Origin: an uncultured Neomegalonema sp.
Lineage (GTDB): Bacteria; Pseudomonadota; Alphaproteobacteria; Rhodobacterales; Rhodobacteraceae
Length of the DNA stretch: 64,000 nt
NCBI GenBank assembly: GCA_938008165.1
Contig: CALLLP010000010.1
Span: forward strand, 1 to 64,000
Direction of reading: 5' to 3'
Each line of letters begins with the position of its first letter. Within the stretch, counting starts at the first letter, position 1. Under the pieces are notes generated by a model. It made no database searches and had not been told where the DNA came from. It saw only the letters and a list, made by a program, of their open reading frames with translations. A program made the position numbers and the translations under genes. This document shows positions 52,892 to 61,788 of the stretch, in pieces.

Positions 52892-53731
52892 TTAACCGTC
52901 CAGACCATACGCATCGGCGATGATCTTCCAGCCTTCCTCCGCCGTTTCGACAAACCGGAAAAGATCAAGATCGTCGGGGGCGATGGTGCCTTCCTCCGCC
53001 AGAGCCTCGAAATTGATAATGCGCCGCCAGAACGATTCGCCGAACAGCAGGATCGGCAATCGCTCCATCCGTTCGGTCTGGATCAGGGTCAGGGTTTCGA
53101 ACAACTCATCCATGGTGCCAAAACCGCCGGGAAAGACCGCGATGGCCTTCGCACGCATCAGGAAATGCATCTTGCGGATCGCGAAATAATGGAAATTGAA
53201 GCACAATTCAGGGGTGATATAGGCGTTTGGCACCGGCTCCTGACGCAGCACGATATTCAGCCCGATTGAGGGTGCATCCGCATCCGTCGCCCCGCGATTG
53301 CCCGCCTCCATCACGCCGGGGCCGCCCCCGGTGACAACCACGTATTCCTTGCCGTCATGCTTCAGCGCCTCGCGGCTGACACGCTCGGCAAAGCGGCGGG
53401 CTTCGGCGTAGTATTTCGAATTCTTCTTGAGATTTTCCCGCTGGGTCTCGTTCTTGAAGGACCAAGGCTCGACCCCCGGCTCCGGCAAACGTGCTCCACC
53501 GAACAGCACGACCGTTGAGCGGATGCCCGCTTCATTGAGGATCGTTTCGGGCTTGAGCAATTCGAGTTGCAGGCGCACGGGGCGCATATCATCCCGACGC
53601 AGAAAATCGTCATCGCGGAAGGCCAGCGTATAGGCGGGCGATTCCGTCTGCGGCGTTTGGGGTATTTCCTGCACCTTGGCGATATCGGCTTCGACGGAAC
53701 GGAGCTTCGAGTGGCGATCCTTGCGGCTCAT
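52892..53731 (-). CDS. LOG-family protein (nucleotide 5'-monophosphate nucleosidase-like)
   Basis: 279 residues, larger than the shortest LOG proteins, matching the TIGR00730-type group. A charged N-terminal extension precedes SAGIRSTVVLFGGARLP. The signature PGGFGTMDELFE lies near 205 with GGGPGVMEAGNRGA near 145, the substrate-binding pair. The family hydrolyses nucleoside monophosphates such as AMP, or cytokinin ribotides in plant-associated bacteria. The old label is lysine decarboxylase, which is misleading. The thioredoxin-like gene follows 38 bases downstream on the same strand. Confidence 0.9.
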   Translation of the reverse strand: MSRKDRHSKLRSVEADIAKVQEIPQTPQTESPAYTLAFRDDDFLRRDDMRPVRLQLELLKPETILNEAGIRSTVVLFGGARLPEPGVEPWSFKNETQRENLKKNSKYYAEARRFAERVSREALKHDGKEYVVVTGGGPGVMEAGNRGATDADAPSIGLNIVLRQEPVPNAYITPELCFNFHYFAIRKMHFLMRAKAIAVFPGGFGTMDELFETLTLIQTERMERLPILLFGESFWRRIINFEALAEEGTIAPDDLDLFRFVETAEEGWKIIADAYGLDG

Positions 53732-53814
53732 GGCGGGCCTTTCGAGAATGATGCTTTGGAGAACGGGGTGACACAGGGCGAGCGCCTTGCCAAGCGCAAT
53801 CGGGCATGGGGCCG

Positions 53815-54966
53815 TTATGTGAGAAGATGTCCAAGGATAGCGTTAAGCACAATGCGCCCCCGCGCCGTCGCGCGCAGGCGACCGCCTTGCCGCAACACGA
53901 ACCCGTCTTGCTCCAGCTGAACCATACGCGCCTCTGGCAAGGGTTTGCCCGCCAATTGAGCATAGCGCAGCGGATCGGATCCTTCGGCGAGGCGCAGCGA
54001 CATCATCAGGTATTCGCTCGCCTGTTCATCGTCGGTCAGGGGCGTTTCACGCGTGATTCCGGTGCCGTTTTCCTCGGCTGCATCCAACCAAGGTTCCGGC
54101 GCGAGAAGGGTTTCGGTGGCGATCCGCCCATCGGGCAGGGTCAGCCGTCCATGCGCTCCCGGCCCAACCCCTACATAATCGCCATAGCGCCAGTACACGA
54201 GGTTATGGCGGCTTTCAGCGCCCGGTCGGGCATGGTTGGAAATTTCATAAGCGGGTAGCCCCGCCTGCGCGCATTCTTCTTGTGTCACATCGTACATCGC
54301 CGCTGCCGCATCGTCATCGGGCACCCGCAACTTGCCAAGGCGGTAGAGATCGGCAAAGCGGGTGCCGTTCTCGATGGTGAGTTGATACAGCGACAGATGA
54401 TCGACCGCCATGGCAAGCGCCTCGCGCAGCTCCCCCCGCCATGCCTCCCGCGTCTGGCCCATACGCGCGTAGATCAGGTCGAAACTGACCCGCTCGAAGG
54501 CATGGCGCGCGACATCGAAGGCGGCGCGCGCTTCTGCACCATCATGCATCCGGCCAAGCGCCTTGAGGTCAGGATCGTTCAGCGCCTGCACCCCCATCGA
54601 CACGCGATTCACGCCACCATCGGCATAGGCGCGAAATCGCCCTGCCTCGACGGATGTGGGGTTCGCCTCCAGCGTTACCTCCGCATCGCGAGCAAGGGTC
54701 CAGAGCCGCGCAACCGCCTCGATAATGGCGGCCACCGTCTCCGGCGGCATCAGCGACGGGGTGCCCCCGCCGAAGAAGATGCTATCGACACGCCGACCGG
54801 GCATCCGCTCGGCTTCGCTTTCCAGCGCGCGAATGAGCGCGGCACGCCATCGCGCCTGATCCACCTCGCGCCGAACATGGGAGTTGAAATCGCAATAGGG
54901 ACATTTGGCCATGCAAAACGGCCAATGCACATAGACGCCAAAGCCCCCACGGGTCCAATCGTTCAT
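53815..54966 (-). CDS. hemW: Radical SAM haem chaperone HemW
   Basis: 383 residues. The radical SAM cluster ligands are Cys18, 22 and 25 (FCMAKCPYCDFN). FFGGGTPSLM, EANPTSVEAGRF and RVSMGVQALND are the conserved HemW texts, and NLVYWRYGDYVGVGPGAHGR falls near 255. HemW was long labelled oxygen-independent coproporphyrinogen oxidase; it is now regarded as a haem carrier. It overlaps rdgB by 4 bases, as in many alphaproteobacteria where rph-rdgB-hemW stand together. Confidence 0.92.
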   Translation of the reverse strand: MNDWTRGGFGVYVHWPFCMAKCPYCDFNSHVRREVDQARWRAALIRALESEAERMPGRRVDSIFFGGGTPSLMPPETVAAIIEAVARLWTLARDAEVTLEANPTSVEAGRFRAYADGGVNRVSMGVQALNDPDLKALGRMHDGAEARAAFDVARHAFERVSFDLIYARMGQTREAWRGELREALAMAVDHLSLYQLTIENGTRFADLYRLGKLRVPDDDAAAAMYDVTQEECAQAGLPAYEISNHARPGAESRHNLVYWRYGDYVGVGPGAHGRLTLPDGRIATETLLAPEPWLDAAEENGTGITRETPLTDDEQASEYLMMSLRLAEGSDPLRYAQLAGKPLPEARMVQLEQDGFVLRQGGRLRATARGRIVLNAILGHLLT

Positions 54967-55586
54967 GCGAGACAGGCAGCTTCGAGTTGGCGAAAAGCCG
55001 CAGCGCGATGGCTGCTGTCGTGCTTTTCCTGCGGGTCGATTTCGGCATAGGTGCGGGTGCCGCCCTCCGGGATGAAGACAGGATCATACCCGAATCCCCG
55101 CTCCCCCCGCGCCGGAAAGGTCAGACTGCCCCGCGCGATGCCCTCGAAATCCTCACAATGGCCATCGGGCCAGGCGAGCGTCAGGGCACAGACAAAATGG
55201 GCCGATGCACCCTCTCCGGTCCGGCGCCACGCAAGCTCGCGCCGCACACGGTCGATCGCGGCGGCAAAATTCTTATCCGGTCCCGCCCACCGCGCCGAGA
55301 AGATCCCCGGCGCGCCATGCAGCGCATCGACCGCCAGACCGGAATCATCGGCCAATGCGGGTTTGCCAGACCCCTGCGCCGCCGCGATAGCCTTGATCCG
55401 GGCATTCTCGATGAAAGTCGTACCGTCTTCGACCGGCTCCGGCAAATTCATGTCTTTTGCCGAAACCGCCGAAAAGCGATAAGGCGCAACCAGCGCCTCC
55501 ATCTCGCGCAGCTTGCCGGGATTATGGGTCGCGATTACGAGCACAGGGTCGGCGACGGGGTCTAGGCGGCGGCGTGTCATGGTCAC
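54963..55586 (-). CDS. rdgB: Non-canonical purine NTP pyrophosphatase
   Basis: 207 residues. [17 protein letters not shown] opens the ITPase fold, [39 protein letters not shown] and [10 protein letters not shown] are the substrate and metal loops. It removes ITP and XTP from the nucleotide pool. Start is GTG at 55586, overlapping the rph stop by 4 bases and 7 bases after GGGA; the ATG at 55580 is the alternative. It is followed by hemW with a 4-base overlap. Confidence 0.92.
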   Translation of the reverse strand: MTMTRRRLDPVADPVLVIATHNPGKLREMEALVAPYRFSAVSAKDMNLPEPVEDGTTFIENARIKAIAAAQGSGKPALADDSGLAVDALHGAPGIFSARWAGPDKNFAAAIDRVRRELAWRRTGEGASAHFVCALTLAWPDGHCEDFEGIARGSLTFPARGERGFGYDPVFIPEGGTRTYAEIDPQEKHDSSHRAAAFRQLEAACLA

Positions 55587-56302
55587 GTTCCGGTCCCGAT
55601 GGCCTCTTTCTGCTTGGCAATCAGCTCGCCGATGCCTTTTTCCGCAAGGCGCATCAACTCATCGAATTGTTCGCGCGCAAAGACCTCGCCCTCGGCACTG
55701 GCCTGCACCTCGACCAATCCACCCCCGCCGGTCATGACGAAATTACCATCGGCCCCGGCCACCGAATCCTCGGCATAATCGAGATCGAGCACCGGATGGC
55801 CCGCATAGACGCCGCAGGAAATCGCCGCAACATGATCGGTAATCGGCCATTCCTTGATATCACCCGACCGCTTCAGGGCCGCACAAGCGCGCCACAGGGC
55901 CACGAAACCGCCCGTAATCGCCGCCGTCCGCGTGCCGCCATCGGCCTGAATCACATCGCAATCGACCGTGATTTGTCGCTCGCCAAGGGCATGCAGATCG
56001 ACCGCCGCGCGCAGGGACCGCCCGATCAGGCGCTGGATTTCCTGCGTTCGGCCACTCTGGCCATTCTTTGCCTCGCGGCGCATTCGCGTATTCGTGGCGC
56101 GGGGCAGCATCCCGTATTCTGCCGTGACCCAGCCCTTGCCGGTGCCGCGAAGCCATGGGGGCGGGCGATCCTCGACACTGGCCGTGCACAGAACATGCGT
56201 ATCGCCAAACCGTGCGAGGCATGATCCTTCGGCGTGCTTGGTGCAATCAGGCTCCAGCGACACCGCGCGCATGACATCCCGTTCGCGTCCCGATGGGCGC
56301 AT
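55583..56302 (-). CDS. rph: Ribonuclease PH
   Basis: 239 residues, the normal length. [16 protein letters not shown] is the typical opening; [46 protein letters not shown] and [22 protein letters not shown] are the phosphate and RNA sites. It trims the 3' ends of tRNA precursors. GGAGG lies 6 bases before the ATG at 56302; a start further upstream at 56383 is not needed. First gene of the rph-rdgB-hemW set. The usual divergent hrcA is missing; a protease gene is there instead. Confidence 0.95.
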   Translation of the reverse strand: MRPSGRERDVMRAVSLEPDCTKHAEGSCLARFGDTHVLCTASVEDRPPPWLRGTGKGWVTAEYGMLPRATNTRMRREAKNGQSGRTQEIQRLIGRSLRAAVDLHALGERQITVDCDVIQADGGTRTAAITGGFVALWRACAALKRSGDIKEWPITDHVAAISCGVYAGHPVLDLDYAEDSVAGADGNFVMTGGGGLVEVQASAEGEVFAREQFDELMRLAEKGIGELIAKQKEAIGTGT

Positions 56303-56407
56303 GACAAATCCTCCGGTTGATCCAAAAAGCGTCCTATCCTCTGATGGGTGTCGCGTCCAGTGGCGCCCCGGCCCAAAGGCCACAAATCATCGGAATAATC
56401 GTCCTTT

Positions 56408-56469
56408 AAGACTGTTTTAATTGGTAACTTTGCCGTGTTTAAACCAGTCTTAGGAGACGTTGTATAAAT
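56408..56469 (+). promoter_or_regulatory. Inverted repeat and promoter of the lipidated protease gene
   Basis: TAAGACTGTTTTA (56408-56420) and TAAACCAGTCTTA (56441-56453) are reverse complements with one mismatch, 20 bases apart. A TATAAAT (-10-like) follows at 56463-56469, about 32 bases before the start codon. The half-sites lie where a regulator would touch the -35 region and upstream. The region also holds the start of rph on the other strand. Confidence 0.55.
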
Positions 56470-56500
56470 TACACCGCAGGTTAGTTATGGGTGACGGTCA

Positions 56501-58843
56501 ATGACATTTCAACGGTATGCAGGGTTTCTGGTCGCAGCGTGTCTGCTCGGCGGGTGCGGTGGCGGTGGCAGCAGCGACAAGATCACGGAGGCCTTGATCG
56601 ACAATCTGCCAGTCGATGACACCACCAGAGAATTGATCGATGCCGTTGTCGAAAATTCCGAGAGAGCGCCCGCCGTCGCCTATACTCGATCCGATGATTT
56701 CGCTTCCCATTGGGGGCATGAATATTCGGGCGTCGAGGCGGCCTATAAACGCGGCATAACCGGCGCAGGGGTCACCGTTGCCGTGGTCGATGACGGAATC
56801 GACTCGGCGAATGCCGAATTCGCAGGCCGGGTACTGGCCGGGTTCAACGCCTTTACCAACGAGACCGATGGCAACCCGACCGTCCGCAATGACTGCAACG
56901 GGTTTGGCAATTGCGATACGGGGCGGCATGGAACGCTCGTATCGGGCGTGATCGCCGCTGCGAATGATGGCAAAGGCGCGCATGGCGTCGCGCCGGGGGC
57001 CAAATTGTTCAGCATCAATGTCGATACCGGCGATAATGACGGGTTCCTGTCTGGCCGGGAAATCGCCAATCCACTGGGCTTTTCGGCGGCGCTGAGCGCG
57101 GGCGCGCGGATTTTCAACCATTCCTATGGGGTCGCCTTCGATCCCCTGCACAGCAGAGGGTTCGAGAGCGGCGCAGGCGGCATCGCCGACCGTTTGCTCA
57201 CGGCGTTTCGGGCGGGTGCCATTCATGTCTACGCCACCGGCAACGAATCCACCGATCAACCAACCATGGAATCCCTCTGGCCCGTCTGGCGACCAGAGCT
57301 AGAAGGCGGCATCCTTGCGGTGACCGGCATCGTACGGGACGAGGAGAGCGGGCAGGTCAGGCTCGCATCTTATGCCAATAAATGCGGCGATGCGCAGGGT
57401 TGGTGTCTCTCGGCCCCCACGGGCGATTTCGGCAATGACGAGCGCATTACGGGCATCGTCGCCCCCGGTCCCGATGGCACATTCAACAGCTTCTCCGACC
57501 CCGATCAGAACGGATTGCAAAACTCGATCGGCGGCACATCGACGGCGGCGGCCTATGTCTCCGGTGCGCTGGCATTGCTGAAGGAAGCCTTCCCCGAACT
57601 CTCCGGCGAGCAGCTTGGCGTGATCTTGCTCGATACCGCATCGGATTTGGGCGAGACTGGAACGGATGCGACCTATGGACGGGGCGCGGTCGATCTTGCC
57701 GAAGCGATCAAGCCGCAGGGCACCCCCAGTCTGGCCAGCGGCGCGACCGTCTCATCGGCCATGACGCCGCTATCCGGCAGTGGCCTGTCTCTCGGCAGCG
57801 CCCTTGCCGGAGCATCGCCGCTCGCAGGGAAAACGATGGTTTTCTTTGACCGATATGGCCGTGCTTTTCCCATCGATGCCTCAACCCTCGTCGCGCAAAG
57901 CGCCCCCTACCGCGAAAGTCTGTCCCGCCTCGACGAGACGCTCGGCTCGCTCGATGCAAAGGGAACGGCCTTCCGCGAGACGGGAACCGCCCTATCCTTC
58001 GGCCTCTCCGCCCCCGCTCTGGCCGGATCGCCCAAGGGTGCGGCGGATACGGGCGCATTATTGATGCTGGTCATGCGCGATGAGGAAGGCGGCGCGCACA
58101 TCGCCCATGGCGACCATTTCAATGGCGGTTTTCTGGCCCTCGCCCCCGAAGCCGCCGCCAGCGTGCTCCGCTATGCACTCTCTCCCCGGTCATCCCTTTC
58201 GGTCACGATGGGCAGTTCGCGCGCCACCTCCAACGGCTCGGCGGATGACGGCGAAGATCTGGCAACACTTGATTACGCCTATTCAGTCGATGACAGGCTC
58301 GCCCTTGGCCTGCGGGCGGGTGTGCTGCGCGAACGCGCTGGCCTGCTTGGGTCAAGCGGTGAAGGCGCGCTTTCCCTGTCGGATGACAGCATGACCCGCT
58401 TTGTCGAAGGACGGTTCGTGCGGCGCATGGCAAAGGATATCGCCCTGATCGGCGAAGTCGGAATCGGGCAGACCGATTCCGCAGCCTCCGAGGGCTATCT
58501 GGCCTTCGACGGGCCGCTGACCTCTGTAGAAACCCGCCTCGGCCTCGCGCTTAGCAATCTTGGGCGTAAGGGCGACCGCCTGACCGTCAGTGGCGGCATC
58601 CCGCTGCATGTCGTCGATGGCAGCGCAAAAACCCGCCTTCCCACCGGGCGCGATGCCGATGGAAACATCACCTACACCACCTCACAAACCTCGTTGCGGA
58701 GCGATATTCCGTTGGAGATGCGCCTCGATTACGCGGTTCCCCTCACCGAAAACCTGACCATCGGCATCAACAGTGCCCTGCGCCGGGATGGGGCGGCGGA
58801 TGTCTATGGCGATGTGGCCGTTGGTATGAGGCTTAAATTCTGA
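56501..58843 (+). CDS. Lipidated subtilisin-like autotransporter (NalP-like)
   Basis: 780 residues. A lipoprotein signal ends at CLLGGC with Cys19, followed by a Gly/Ser linker. The S8 protease domain (about 75-405) has Asp97 (VAVVDDGIDS), His143 (GRHGTLVSGV), the oxyanion Asn in ATGNES and Ser347 (GGTSTAAAYVSG), all present. A long beta-rich C-terminal part ends in MRLKF, the terminal Phe typical of outer-membrane barrels. Together this resembles Neisseria NalP, a lipidated surface subtilase that releases other surface proteins. Here the barrel would export the protease domain. A small lipoprotein gene overlaps its stop. Confidence 0.82.
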   Translation: MTFQRYAGFLVAACLLGGCGGGGSSDKITEALIDNLPVDDTTRELIDAVVENSERAPAVAYTRSDDFASHWGHEYSGVEAAYKRGITGAGVTVAVVDDGIDSANAEFAGRVLAGFNAFTNETDGNPTVRNDCNGFGNCDTGRHGTLVSGVIAAANDGKGAHGVAPGAKLFSINVDTGDNDGFLSGREIANPLGFSAALSAGARIFNHSYGVAFDPLHSRGFESGAGGIADRLLTAFRAGAIHVYATGNESTDQPTMESLWPVWRPELEGGILAVTGIVRDEESGQVRLASYANKCGDAQGWCLSAPTGDFGNDERITGIVAPGPDGTFNSFSDPDQNGLQNSIGGTSTAAAYVSGALALLKEAFPELSGEQLGVILLDTASDLGETGTDATYGRGAVDLAEAIKPQGTPSLASGATVSSAMTPLSGSGLSLGSALAGASPLAGKTMVFFDRYGRAFPIDASTLVAQSAPYRESLSRLDETLGSLDAKGTAFRETGTALSFGLSAPALAGSPKGAADTGALLMLVMRDEEGGAHIAHGDHFNGGFLALAPEAAASVLRYALSPRSSLSVTMGSSRATSNGSADDGEDLATLDYAYSVDDRLALGLRAGVLRERAGLLGSSGEGALSLSDDSMTRFVEGRFVRRMAKDIALIGEVGIGQTDSAASEGYLAFDGPLTSVETRLGLALSNLGRKGDRLTVSGGIPLHVVDGSAKTRLPTGRDADGNITYTTSQTSLRSDIPLEMRLDYAVPLTENLTIGINSALRRDGAADVYGDVAVGMRLKF

Positions 58844-59145
58844 TGCGGCGGTGGATCGGATCAATCGCCCTCGGCCTTGCCGGATTGGGCGCATCGGGAT
58901 GCGAAACGCCCCCGCAAAGCATCCCGACACCCGCAACCGTCACAGCGGCCCCGCCAACCTGTCAAACATCCCCGATAACGCTGGCCGATGGCAGTGTGGT
59001 GCAGGCAACCTGTGGCACATATCGCCAATGCACGCTGTTCAAGCCCGCCGCCCCGGCGGGTAGTCGGTCAACGGGCCTGCCATTCTTCGTACTGAAAAGC
59101 GGTTTGCCGGTCATCGACCATCCGGGCGCCGGTAATTGTCTGTAA
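58843..59145 (+). CDS. Small cysteine-containing lipoprotein coupled to the protease
   Basis: 100 residues. Lipobox LGASGC puts the lipidated Cys near 20, followed by a Pro/Thr-rich linker, then a compact domain with Cys40, 57, 63 and 99 that could form two disulfides. The ATG overlaps the protease TGA (TGATG), so translation is coupled. I do not recognise the family. An inhibitor, chaperone or outer-membrane partner of the protease is possible, by context. Confidence 0.65.
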   Translation: MRRWIGSIALGLAGLGASGCETPPQSIPTPATVTAAPPTCQTSPITLADGSVVQATCGTYRQCTLFKPAAPAGSRSTGLPFFVLKSGLPVIDHPGAGNCL

Positions 59146-59166
59146 AATCAGGCACCATACAGGCGC

Positions 59167-59949
59167 TTACAGGGTCGAGACGAGATGCCCGCCATCCACC
59201 GGCAGGACCGATCCGGTCATGAACGATCCCCGGTCCGATGCAAGCATGAGGAGGGGGCCGTCGAGTTCCCCGCAATGGCCCGCGCGCCGCATCGGGCTGC
59301 GTTTCAGCAGCTTTTGCCCTGCATCGCTTTGCAGGAAATCCCGGTTCATATCGGTCGCGAAATAGCCGGGTGCGAGGGCATTGACGCGGATATCGTAGCG
59401 GGCCAACTCCAATGCCATAACCTTCGTCATATGGATCACCGCTGCCTTGCTGACGGCATAGGCCGCCGCCCCGCCAATGGGCCGCTCTCCGGTGATGGAG
59501 GCGATGTTGATGACGGAGCCGCCTTGCCCCGCCGCGATCATCCCCTTGCATACGGTCTGCGCCACCGTCCACGCCGCCATCTGGTTCAGGGCAAAGACGC
59601 TGCGCGTATCGTCATCATTGGCATCGATAAAGGATGAGCCATGCGCCATCCCGGCATTATTGACCAGAACGGTCGGTGCGCCCACTTCCGCAGTCAATGT
59701 CTCAAGGCTGGCGGCGACAGAGGCGGCATCGGTGACATCGGTTCTGAGGGCGATGGCCTGTCCACCCGCCGCGCCGATCTCGGTCGCGAGGGACGTGAGA
59801 TACCCTTCTCGCCGCGCCGCTAGCCCCACGATGCACCCCGCCGAAGCCAGCGTCATCGCAAAATGTCGACCCAGCCCCGAAGACGCCCCGGTGACAAACG
59901 CTACCGTGCCCTCCAGACCGAACCAACCATTCGCCAATGCCGTTGTCAT
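59167..59949 (-). CDS. SDR-family oxidoreductase
   Basis: 260 residues. Cofactor loop GASSGLG at 21-27, NNAGMAHGSSF, then SVINIASITGERPIGGAAAYAVSKAAVIHM gives catalytic Ser, Tyr and Lys. The ending GSVLPVDGGHLVSTL is standard. Substrate unknown; similar to 3-oxoacyl-ACP or sugar dehydrogenases. The ATG at 59949 overlaps the nth stop by 4 bases. An upstream start at 60000 lies within nth and is not needed. Confidence 0.88.
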   Translation of the reverse strand: MTTALANGWFGLEGTVAFVTGASSGLGRHFAMTLASAGCIVGLAARREGYLTSLATEIGAAGGQAIALRTDVTDAASVAASLETLTAEVGAPTVLVNNAGMAHGSSFIDANDDDTRSVFALNQMAAWTVAQTVCKGMIAAGQGGSVINIASITGERPIGGAAAYAVSKAAVIHMTKVMALELARYDIRVNALAPGYFATDMNRDFLQSDAGQKLLKRSPMRRAGHCGELDGPLLMLASDRGSFMTGSVLPVDGGHLVSTL

Positions 59950-60590
59950 GCCGTCTTTTCCTCCCACGCGCATAGATCGCGGATCAGGCAATCGCCGCAT
60001 TCCGGCTTTCGCGCCTTGCAGGTATAGCGCCCATGCAGGATCAGCCAGTGATGGGCATGATGGGCGAATTCGACGGGTACATTGTCCTCGATGGCTTTTT
60101 CAACCGCAATAACATCCTTGCCCGGCGCGATGCCGGTGCGATTGCCTACCCGGTCGATATGGGTGTCGACCGCTTGCGCCGGGTGCCCGAACCACATGTT
60201 CAGCACCACATTCGCCGTCTTGCGCCCAACCCCCGGCAGCGTCTGCATCGCTGCGCGCGAGGACGGCACCGCGCCCCCATACGCGTCGATCAGGCGTTGG
60301 GATAACTTGATGACGTTCTTCGCCTTGTTGCGATAGAGACCGATGGTCTTGATATGCTCGATCACGCCTTCTTCACCGAGGGCCAGCATCTTCTGCGGCG
60401 TATCGGCCACTGCAAAAAGCCCCCGTGTCGCCTTGTTCACCCCTTTATCGGTCGCTTGTGCCGACAAGGCGACGGCGACAACCAGCGTGAAGGCATTGGT
60501 ATGCTCAAGCTCGCCTTTCGGTTCCGCGCATCGCGCCTGAAACCGCGTGAAAATCTCGTGAATAGTACCGTAGGGAAGCTGCTTTGCCAT
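59946..60590 (-). CDS. nth: Endonuclease III
   Basis: 214 residues. The helix-hairpin-helix LPGVGRKTANVVLN holds the catalytic Lys, VDTHIDRVGNRTG the catalytic Asp, and the C-terminal 4Fe-4S loop reads CKARKPECGDCLIRDLC (C-X6-C-X2-C-X5-C). It removes oxidised pyrimidines from DNA. It overlaps the SDR downstream by 4 bases, and lies after the end of the bhc operon, from which a hairpin separates it. Confidence 0.95.
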   Translation of the reverse strand: MAKQLPYGTIHEIFTRFQARCAEPKGELEHTNAFTLVVAVALSAQATDKGVNKATRGLFAVADTPQKMLALGEEGVIEHIKTIGLYRNKAKNVIKLSQRLIDAYGGAVPSSRAAMQTLPGVGRKTANVVLNMWFGHPAQAVDTHIDRVGNRTGIAPGKDVIAVEKAIEDNVPVEFAHHAHHWLILHGRYTCKARKPECGDCLIRDLCAWEEKTA

Positions 60591-60632
60591 TCCGAAGTGC
60601 TAGCCTGTTCACACTGGCCCTGACAAGGGAAA

Positions 60633-60658
60633 GGCGCGGAGGTTCAACCGCCCGCGCC
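60633..60658 (-). terminator. Terminator-like hairpin after bhcD
   Basis: GGCGCGG (60633-60639) and CCGCGCC (60652-60658) pair perfectly, with a nested GGTT-C-AACC stem. In the minus direction the structure is followed by TTTCCCTT. It lies 10 bases beyond the bhcD stop and before nth, so it probably ends the bhc operon. Confidence 0.6.
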
Positions 60659-60667
60659 CATCACACG

Positions 60668-61633
60668 CTAAAGCGCGACCACCTGTGCCTTGCCTTGCTC
60701 CTCGGCCATCTTTGCCGCGACAGAGGCAACGGCCAGATCCTGCAACCCGACGCCCGTGCCATCGAACAGAGTGATCTCGTCATCCGATGCCCGCCCGCCA
60801 TGGTCGCCATTGATGACCGCGCCGATGGGCGTAATGGCGCTTTCCTGCACCGCGCCGGACGCGATAGCGTGCTGTGTTTCGCCAATGCTGATCGATTGGG
60901 CCACTTCATCGGTGAAGAGGGTCGCGGCGGCGATCAAGGCAGGATCAACCTCCTGCTTGCCTTTCGTATCGGTGCCCATACAGGCGATATGCGTGCCCGG
61001 TTTGATCCAGTCGCGCATCAACAGGCTGTCATGAGCCGATGTGATGGTGATGATGACATCGGCCTGCGCCCCAAGCTGTTCACGCTCGACCGCTTCGAAG
61101 GGCAAACCGATTTCCTCGGCCACCTTGCCCAGTGCGGGCAGCATATCAGGATGAAAATTCCACGCGACGACCTTCTCGAAATCACGCTGTTCGGCGGCGG
61201 CACGCAATTGGAACTGTGCCTGATGGCCCGCGCCGACCATGCCCAGAACCTTTGAGTCCTTGCGCGCCAGATGGGCAATCGACACCGAGCTTGACGCCGC
61301 CGTCCGCACCGCCGTCAGGTAATTGCCCCCCACCAGAGCAGCGAGTTGCCCGGTATCGGGATCAAACAGAAAGATCGTCGATTGGTGGTTTGTCAGGCCC
61401 TTATCGGCATTGCCGGGCCAGTATCCACCAGATTTCACGCCCAGCGCTTTGCCCGCCTTGTCAAAACCAGATTTGAATCCGTAAAGCGCGTCGGCATAGC
61501 CGATCGCCTCGCGGATAACCGGAAAGTTATACGCATCTCCCCGCGCCATTGCCCCAAAGACATTTTCGACCGCTGTAAAAGCAGCCTTGCGATCAATGAC
61601 GGCCTTGCAGACCTCTTCGGAGACGATGAGCAT
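60668..61633 (-). CDS. bhcD: Iminosuccinate reductase
   Basis: 321 residues of the ornithine cyclodeaminase/mu-crystallin family. KSGFDKAGKALGVKSGGYWPGN, TAVRTAASSSVSIAHLA and the NAD loop LGMVGAGHQAQFQLRAA near 130 are typical. Placed directly after bhcC and bhcB, it matches BhcD of the beta-hydroxyaspartate cycle, which reduces iminosuccinate to aspartate. Generic cyclodeaminase annotation would miss this. Last gene of the operon; terminator follows. Confidence 0.88.
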   Translation of the reverse strand: MLIVSEEVCKAVIDRKAAFTAVENVFGAMARGDAYNFPVIREAIGYADALYGFKSGFDKAGKALGVKSGGYWPGNADKGLTNHQSTIFLFDPDTGQLAALVGGNYLTAVRTAASSSVSIAHLARKDSKVLGMVGAGHQAQFQLRAAAEQRDFEKVVAWNFHPDMLPALGKVAEEIGLPFEAVEREQLGAQADVIITITSAHDSLLMRDWIKPGTHIACMGTDTKGKQEVDPALIAAATLFTDEVAQSISIGETQHAIASGAVQESAITPIGAVINGDHGGRASDDEITLFDGTGVGLQDLAVASVAAKMAEEQGKAQVVAL

Positions 61634-61691
61634 GGGGGAACCTCGATAATATGGCGATTAATCGTCTTCCCCATCCGGGGATGCAGCGCAT

Positions 61692-61741
61692 GGGGGCCTA
61701 TTGCAAAAATGGGCGTTTCCGCATTCTGGCAATAGCCCCCC
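61692..61741. repeat. Inverted repeat between bhcD and bhcC
   Basis: GGGGGCCTATTGC (61692-61704) and GCAATAGCCCCCC (61729-61741) pair with one mismatch over a 24-base loop, in the 155-base gap between bhcC and bhcD. A second, weaker stem CTCTCC/GGAGAG (61754-61759, 61767-61772) lies beside it. Such structures could set the relative amount of bhcD message or be a dispersed repeat. Confidence 0.5.
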
Positions 61742-61788
61742 ACACGGGTCTCTCTCTCCCAAAGGAGGAGAGGGTGTCGAAAGCCGGT

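Noticed and set aside
56540-56575. Possible phase-variable tract in the protease gene, as in NalP
   Set aside because: The Gly-rich stretch uses mixed GGT/GGC/GGG codons; there is no homopolymer long enough for slippage.
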